40,066 nucleotides of DNA from positions 1-40,066 of the forward strand of contig CAJVPP010000214.1 in the NCBI GenBank assembly GCA_910592005.1, given 5' to 3'. A program made the position numbers and the translations under genes. The notes under the pieces were generated by a model. It had not been told where the DNA came from. It saw only the letters and a program-made list of their open reading frames with translations, and ran no database searches. The DNA is from Funneliformis mosseae (lineage: Eukaryota; Glomeromycota; Glomeromycetes; Glomerales; Glomeraceae). Within the stretch, counting starts at the first letter, position 1. Each line of letters opens with the position of its first letter. Below, piece after piece: positions 33,375 to 40,066 of this stretch.

Positions 33375-35864
33375 TCATTTTTGTGGGAAGGACGACTTGA
33401 ATGATGAGTATTTTTTACACAGATCAAGAGTGGCTTGCGGTAACTTTAGTTTTGATATTTCCTTTGGTAACTCTACTATTTGAGCGATCATTCCCATTTC
33501 AACATGAAACTATAAAAGAAGGAATAATTTTAGTTACAGTTAAAAAATGATATGATATATATACTGTATCTATATATAAATTTTTTTTTAAAATACCTCG
33601 ATGTGACAATGGAAAGACCAGACACCGGCATTATTAGTTTTGAAACGAAATACGGCCCAGCTATTTTAATAGATTTACAATTGAGTACAAAGGTAGAAAT
33701 AATTTTACGACGTCCGTGAAAATTTAAATAAATAAGTATGATTGATTTACCTGGTTCCATTCACTACGAATACGTCACGGGGAAATGGATCCACTAAATT
33801 TAGCTGAGATTTGTCGACTACCAACCCCGGTCCAGTACCAAGCACATAAAAATTGTGTCCGTGTAAATGGAACGGATGAATCCCGCCATTTGCATCTTAA
33901 TTTTCGTCATAAAAAAAAAAAATTCATTATCATGCGGTTATAACAACGTAGTTAATCATTACATATAAATTTATCTTACTTAAGATTGTAATGTCAACGA
34001 CTCCATCAGGGTTTTCCAAGGCATAAGCATTTCGTTTACGAGGGAGTTCATTTATCGATTTTATCTCATGCATCGCCAATTGCTTTAGTGTCGGATTATA
34101 TTTATCCCCAACGAATGAAGAATTATTTACAAAGGCAAGCGTAACATTATGTTCGTCTGGGCGAATCGTGATGTTAAACAAAATATTATCCGTAACAGGT
34201 TCAGGAACTTTTTCAGGCCGTAATAATTTCAAAACATTTTGGGGAACACCAAGACAAGTCGGAAGTTCATCAGTAAACGCGGAGGTCGTTGGATCGATTT
34301 TTTCTGCTCCGAAATATCTTAAAATTCCTGTAACGTTATAATTTATAGCCGAATCGAAATTGATCGTTTCATTATTCGATAATATACATCTACTATCAAT
34401 CGTTGCTCTAATCCAATAATTATCAACTTTTTGATCGGCTTTAACGATAACAGAATATCGTTGGCCAATACCAATAGGCAATCTGTTGACCGTGTATGGC
34501 TTTGTGTATGATCCATCTGCCTCGATAATCGTGAGCGGATGGGAATCGATCGAGAAAATGTAGTGAACCAATGCGCTAAGTGAAAGAGATAAACGAGGAT
34601 TAATAAATAAGCAAAGCAAGCTCTTCACGTAAACATTATTCATTTACCCTCTTAACTTACCTTGTATTGATAATACGAAGCCTATATTTTTTACCGGATT
34701 CAAATTTGTACACCGCCAATGGATTGTCTTTTCGGCACTTGCTTCCCTCTGGAGCAGCAGAACAATTATAACGACCAACTCCACTTATGAGACCAGAGTC
34801 CGGAACTGGCTAAAAAAAAAATAATAATAATGATAATATAGAATGATTTAAGACATTTTAAAATTTTGAAAATTTTTTTTAAAAATACATGAAGAAAAGA
34901 TAGATTTTTTACATTAAAACCACCATAATTTGGTCTACTCCTAATCTCCAACAATTCTGCAATTGCATCATGGTACCAATCCGAAAGTGTCACGACGTAT
35001 TCTAGATCGTATTTTTCACGGTAAGGATCATCGGGGTCGTGAATGCTATTTAAAGAAAAAATGATTAGAACAAAATTAATCAAATTGGAAATGACAAAAA
35101 TCATAAACCCTACATTAATGGACCTCGAATTCCTTCCGCAAATTGTGCTCGTGTATGTGCATGATACCAAAAGGTGCCGGCTTGTTTACCAGTCGAAAAA
35201 TCGTATACAAATGACACGTCATCAGGAATGGGACATTGCGTCTGGTTGAAAAATTTCAAAAGGTTTGGTTTGAATCACGAATAAGAGAGAAAAGGAGAAT
35301 AATGACGAATGGAATTGTTCAATTACCATTCCTACAACCCCGTCGAACCTAGCGTTCCAAGATTAAGATTGGATTAATAAGCTTTGAATTTTATCATTTG
35401 TCCGAAACATGATTTCCTTACATACCAATTTGTTCCCCTCTGGAACATGCCATGCCAATGCATTGCTAGTGAACATTTGAAAAAAAGTTAAACAAAAAAA
35501 AAAAATGGTTGGCAAATTTTCGAAGAGGATGGATGATGTTACCTGTTGGTTCACTTTTACCAAGATGATTCGTCACCTTGGCAACAATTCTATCGCCTTT
35601 GTTTGCATGAATTATAGGAGCGGGATATTGCTTATTTACGGTAAAAACTTCTGTCAAAAGTCCATCCGGGGCTAACTCTGTTCGAGATATAACAAGATCA
35701 TAATATCTTGTCACAGGTTTATGAGTTTTATATAATGGAAGAAAGGGTTGAAAAATATTTTGGTGGTCGGAACTAAATTGTTCTCGTCTATCAAAAATTG
35801 GTTTTGATAACGCGGATGTTGTAAACAAAGCTACCAAAAGTAAAAAAGTTATTTTAAATTTCAT
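33375..35864 (-). CDS. Secreted multicopper oxidase, laccase/ascorbate-oxidase-like
   Basis: Extracellular copper enzyme that oxidises phenols, ascorbate or metal ions while reducing O2 to water. The substrate cannot be told from sequence. Ten exons join in phase: 35864-35543, 35465-35426, 35348-35327, 35241-35114, 35045-34913, 34809-34661, 34575-33980, 33895-33751, 33660-33597 and 33509-33375, giving 577 aa, normal for the family. The start was chosen because it gives a clean signal peptide (KITFLLLVALFTTSALS). The in-frame opening upstream begins with TTG. All four copper motifs are present: HWHG (His110, His112) with FQRGTNWFDG; WYHAHT (His155, His157); HPFHLHGH (His470, His473, His475); and HCHIEFHVEMGM (His529, Cys530, His531, His535). 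The position ten after the copper Cys is Met540, so the type 1 copper has a methionine axial ligand as in plant ascorbate oxidase. Several NxS/T sites suggest glycosylation. The stop lies 228 bp from the stop of the convergent 7TM gene. Confidence 0.95.
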
Positions 35865-35954
35865 TTTAATTTTTCTTCTTTTTCTCACGATAATTCTAAA
35901 TTTATAAGACAATGACCTTTTTTTTTTTGGTTTTTTGAAAAATCTTTACATGTA

Positions 35955-35962
35955 TATTTATA
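35955..35962 (-). promoter_or_regulatory. Candidate TATA box of the multicopper oxidase gene
   Basis: TATAAATA on the - strand lies about 91-98 bp upstream of the ATG at 35864, a normal distance for a fungal core promoter with a leader of about 60 nt. A long T/A tract lies next to it. Confidence 0.4.
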
Positions 35963-36163
35963 TTTTTTTTTTTTTTTTAGATCAATTAGTATAAATTACG
36001 TATCGCTCCAATTTGGCTCATTATAATTCTTGTTTCTATCAAATTCGCCAAATTCGACAGGTCTATTGTCATGCTAACGATTTACAAATGGAAATTATTA
36101 AAATTTTTTTTAAATGAAATAACATTACGATAAGATTGATCTTATTTTTTTTTTTCTTTTAAT

Positions 36164-36412
36164 ATGTCGGGCGTTCAATGCGAGAAGCTGTGGACTAAAG
36201 ATAGTAATTGGTATGAAACTGACTTATTGAGAATATTTGTCAAGAACAATAATTCGGAATCGTCGAAGCGACCAAGAAATTTTACTCAAATTAGGTTAAA
36301 GTCTAGATTTTTGGACAAACTTCACATGCTACTTCCGAGATTCTTTCTTTTCTCACACGCGACTAACCAGATTCGTATAAGAAAAGATTTCGATATTTTT
36401 GGGAGGTATTAA
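36164..36412 (+). CDS. Possible small hypothetical protein, 82 aa
   Basis: An ATG-initiated frame with mixed amino-acid use and many charged residues (EKLWTKDSNWYETDLLRIF, then KNNNSESSKRPRNF) follows a pyrimidine-rich leader. It diverges from the multicopper oxidase with 299 bp between the two start codons. There is no signal peptide, helix pair or known motif. Frames of this length occur by chance in this window, so it is reported only as a possibility. Confidence 0.2.
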   Translation: MSGVQCEKLWTKDSNWYETDLLRIFVKNNNSESSKRPRNFTQIRLKSRFLDKLHMLLPRFFLFSHATNQIRIRKDFDIFGRY

Positions 36413-37843
36413 CCAATGCAAGGAAAGTCAACATCTTGAATTCCTTTATTTAGCAAAATTTGGGAAATTATCAATAAAGGATTATGCGTCACATTTGTTC
36501 TTTTTTAATTTTTTTTGATCTGGAATATAATCTTTTGTTCTACATCTTACCCTTTTTTGTTCTATCTTTTAAACGATCTCTCTATTTCGATGGTTCATTA
36601 AATAACTTTAAATAAGTAATAATATCATGTTTGTTATTTTTACATTTTATTGAGATTCATCCCATCCAATGACAAAATGGGTTATTGGCAAAAATGTCTC
36701 ACATAAAATAACTCAGTTAATGTAGCACAAGCTTGTTTGCCAAGCTTTTGTGATACAATATAAATTCAATGAATTACTATGTTTGGACGTAATATCAAAA
36801 TGGATAACAAGGACTTTGACATTGTAATTTTTATCTTTGATAATATTTCAATATGGAATTTCTTTGATTCATTCGTTGTAGGAAAAGAAATCTTTTATTA
36901 TATATTTAGAGCAAATTAAATATTCATTTTATTTCTGGATGCTCATGCAAATAATTGAGCTTAAACCTTATTCTTTTCATAATGAAGGAGGCAACAAGAA
37001 ATTTATCTCGTTTATTGTTTTTTTCTCGATAAAATTAATGCAGTGTAAATCGATGACGATCATCATCATCATTTAATCGACAAGGATTTTTCCGGGTAGA
37101 GGTATTAATAGTTTTTCAATTGAACTTACTTATCAAGTATATTTCATAGAAACCTCATGTGAAACATGGTTTATTGAAAACGAGCATTGTATGAAAAGAA
37201 TGAGATTTGTTAATTGATCATGAAAATCACACAGGTCCAATGTATTCATAACTCGAACCCAGTTATTTTCCTAAAGTCTTTGACTAAAAGTTATTTTAAG
37301 TTTCCCAAACGTTGGGTTACATCCTATTAAGGTTAAACTATACACTTTGGCGTAATAAACAGGATTTTTTTTGTGTCAAACAATAAACAAACCCTTTTCC
37401 GAACAAGGTACAATACTGGGCAAGATGATTATCTTTTTGATTGTTTGTGGAGGTAAATATTATTTAATTATTGAAAGATTGAACAATTCTTTTTTTTTAA
37501 AATCTTTATATAATAAACAAAAAAATATATAATAATTAAATATCAAAGAATTCTTTACTAATTATAAATAATGGTTGTTAATTTGGTCGGGTCAGTAGCC
37601 CGATATGGTCAAGGTTATGACCGTGACCATTAGCATCCCTAGAAAGGCATATTTATTAGCACCAAGGAAAATTCGAATAAAAAAATAATTATAATTCAAC
37701 ATATGAGGAAATCTTTATTATTTAATTTTTTTTTTTTAAAAAAAAACCTCCTCGGTAATACAAATACTTTCGCCAAGGCTAAACTAGTTTCGACCAACAA
37801 CGAAAACTATAATAATAAAATTCACGATACTTTTTAAACATTA
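36413..37843. other. Intergenic region, nothing firm
   Basis: No supported gene. Two small hairpins stand next to each other near 37586-37636. A short ATG frame at 37424 (MIIFLIVCG followed by a GTAAAT donor-like site) could be a signal-peptide exon, but no downstream exon was found. Confidence 0.45.
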
Positions 37844-38044
37844 TCAAATTTCAAAATTTAATAATTTGGGTCCGGGACCTCTGTCTTTTTTGATCACAAA
37901 AAAAGATCTCAACTGGTAATTAGCGTTAGTAAATTCACGAATAATAAATACATTTTGAGTGTCCTGATCTATCTTCTCTAATTTTGAACTAGTAAAATCC
38001 AGGTATTTACGCAATTTCATCATATGCATACGCTTACATCTCAT
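37844..38044 (-). CDS. Possible small hypothetical protein, 66 aa
   Basis: The ATG-initiated frame has a non-low-complexity translation (for example KLEKIDQDTQNVFIIREF and KKDRGPGPKLLNFEI). It lies at the border where base composition turns AT-rich again. No domain was recognised. It could be a small gene, a fragment of a larger one, or chance. Confidence 0.2.
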   Translation of the reverse strand: MRCKRMHMMKLRKYLDFTSSKLEKIDQDTQNVFIIREFTNANYQLRSFFVIKKDRGPGPKLLNFEI

Positions 38045-38049
38045 TTCAA

Positions 38050-40066
38050 ACTTTCATCACTTTTTCTCCGGCGATATCGTTACAAATCGCCTGATGATTA
38101 TATACTATAACTTATGATATCGTCTCCAGCCAGCGCAAAAGTTCATGTTCTTCTATTGTAATATGTTATACATACATTCTCAAACTATTTGATTCTAAAA
38201 TTTCAAATGATTTTATTATGTAGAATTCTTCCAGCATTGATTTTCAAATATACTAGAAAGCATCAAAAAATGGAATATTACTACAAGAAAAGCTTATAAA
38301 AATCATAAAAAATTTTATTTTTATTAGTTTTAGGACATATGATATCCTGAAATGGTTCAACAAATTTTCGAATATTTTTTAATAATAAAGGTAGATAAAA
38401 ATATAGCTATTGAAGCTCAAATGTCAAAATATTTGTTTTTTAAAAATCAAAACATTGAAATTCTCCTCCCACCTAAAGATTTTTTTCTGATTCATTTCTT
38501 TTAAATCAAAAATGCTAATATTTTTAAATATCAGGCAAATTTTAAAATTGAGGTTTTAAAAATGATTCAAATCATAATATAATCATCTATTTCCGTTGTT
38601 AATTTATTTATAAGGATCAGGATCCTGAATATCTTTCATTTAACTCATAAATAATGTATAGTAAAATGCATTTTTTACAATAACTTGGTTAATATTAATG
38701 CAAAAAAATGCAATCTTACTACTATTAGATTTCTCTTATCAAAACAATCCTAACAAATCCAAGATTGTTAAAATCTGATAATTGGTTAGCTAACAAAATT
38801 TGAATTTCTATAATATGTAATTCTGATCAAAATTTACATATAAATTCTACATAAACTCTAATATGAATTTATAAGGGAGTGATTCTTAAGAACTTTCATT
38901 TAAATGTTTTCTTATTTTTTACATAAAAAAAAATAGCTGCTATTATATCATCATTATTAATATTGAGTAGCTTAAAGAAAATTTTAATATTTATTGAATT
39001 TCTATTAAGATTAATAAGAAAGAAATTTCTGTTAAAGTTTAGAAAAAAGCAGAATTATAAAAGTAGCATTTAAGTCTTTTCAAATTTTTTTAAAGAGGAT
39101 TCAATAGAAATATTATTAAAATTAAGATAAATTTATAGATTCTCAAAGATAATATAGTTTAAAATGAGAAAAAATTTAAAATTATTTTTCTTTACTATAT
39201 CATTAACTTTATTATTATAAAAGTTTTTTAAAAAGTCTTTGATTTTAATTAATTTAATAGAAAATTAAAGGTTTTTAAATATATAATAAATTAAAGTTTA
39301 GATTGTCTGATTTCAAAAAAATTTTTTAATTTTAATTGTAAAATTTCCATTTTAAGAAAATTGTTAAATCTATAATAATTACTTAACTAATTAAGAAAAT
39401 TATAATATAAGATTTTAGTAAACAAATAATAATAATAGTAAATAATACAAGAAGTTTAACTTTAGTTAATAATTGAGAATTTTGTAACAGCCACTAAAAA
39501 ATTGTAAAAAAATTTATTAAATGATTTAGAGCAGAATAATCCAAGATTTATTTTACAATAAATAAAAACTAGATTAATTAATAATCTATTAATATAAATG
39601 TGAAAATTAACATTTATTTATAGATTTATTAAAAATACAAGTTTATCTTAATAAATTTTATTTACAATGCAACTTCTAATTAAATTATTATTGATAATAG
39701 GATTATTTATAAGATAAAGTTTAATACTTTATTAGATTTATTATTTAATTATATGTTTTCTTTTTAGCTAGTATTGGTATGATATTATTAAATTATAAAA
39801 GAATGAAATATAATATAATGTAATTTGATAGAATAAGATTTATAAGTTTTTATAATAATAAATTTGTCTACTTTTTATTTATATATATAAAACATTAATA
39901 ATTGGAAAAAAAGATTTTACTTAAATTAATTGAAAAAATTTATAAATTTCTAGAAATAAAAATCTATTGATCACATATCTATTATATGATTTAATAGTTT
40001 TATTATTTAAAGATTTTTAATGAATATATTATTAATCTAAATATAATATTTTAATAATTAATTAGT
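38050..40066. other. AT-rich sequence at the right end, no gene recognised
   Basis: Composition returns to that of the first 13.8 kb. No transposase block, tandem repeat or inverted-repeat pair could be made out by eye, although scattered protein-like fragments suggest old decayed elements. Confidence 0.5.

Noticed and set aside
35043..35249. Frame of 68 codons on the + strand
   Set aside because: It is antisense to exons 4 and 5 of the multicopper oxidase, which carry the WYHAHT motif.
37225..37270. GGGTTCGAGTT on the - strand, similar to a tRNA T-arm
   Set aside because: The flanking bases do not form a T-stem, and no acceptor, D or anticodon stem could be built around it.
37424..37455. 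MIIFLIVCG followed by a donor-like GTAAAT, a possible signal-peptide exon
   Set aside because: No second exon with a matching phase and acceptor was found downstream, and nine codons are too few to support a gene.

Overview
The window looks like nuclear DNA of a filamentous fungus with an extremely AT-rich genome, most likely an arbuscular mycorrhizal fungus (Glomeromycotina, Rhizophagus-like). The reasons are intron-rich genes with short introns (about 67-110 nt, GTAAGT-type donors), a Zn2Cys6 transcription factor, a multi-intron multicopper oxidase, long A and T runs, and many decayed DNA transposons. The organism call is inference from style and family content, not from a marker gene.

Layout. 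Bases 1 to about 13,800 are very AT-rich and hold no intact host gene. They contain a candidate solo LTR (about 599-1173), a broken hAT transposase (about 1190-3400), a Tc1/mariner relic with both terminal inverted repeats (3426-4768), a decayed repetitive ORF of unknown function (about 4925-5770), a tandem array of hairpin-forming units of about 120 bp (about 6540-7700), a Tc1-like relic nested inside a longer TA-flanked element (8673-9261 in 8413-9677), and two small non-autonomous elements (10179-10349 and 10517-10645). From about 13,800 to 38,000 the base composition is more balanced and the genes lie here. The last 2 kb return to AT-rich sequence.

Six genes could be modelled. (1) A small single-pass membrane protein, + strand, 17234-17677, one intron. 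(2) A seven-transmembrane receptor of the cAMP-receptor-like type, - strand, 21006-22605, 7 exons, 372 aa. (3) A membrane protein with six hydrophobic segments and unknown family, - strand, 24702 to about 25772, N-terminus unresolved. (4) A Zn2Cys6 transcription factor, - strand, 26800-27996, 398 aa, no intron. (5) A second seven-transmembrane protein from a family not recognised here, + strand, 31037-33146, 7 exons, 447 aa. (6) A secreted laccase-like multicopper oxidase, - strand, 33375-35864, 10 exons, 577 aa, with all four copper motifs. The phases of every proposed exon junction in genes 1, 2, 5 and 6 agree, which strongly supports those models.

The mix is suggestive: two receptor-like 7TM proteins, a third polytopic membrane protein, a transcription factor and an extracellular oxidase lie within 15 kb. 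Fungal gene order alone does not prove a shared pathway, so a sensing-to-secretion module is only a hypothesis. No rRNA, tRNA, CRISPR array or prokaryotic operon was seen.
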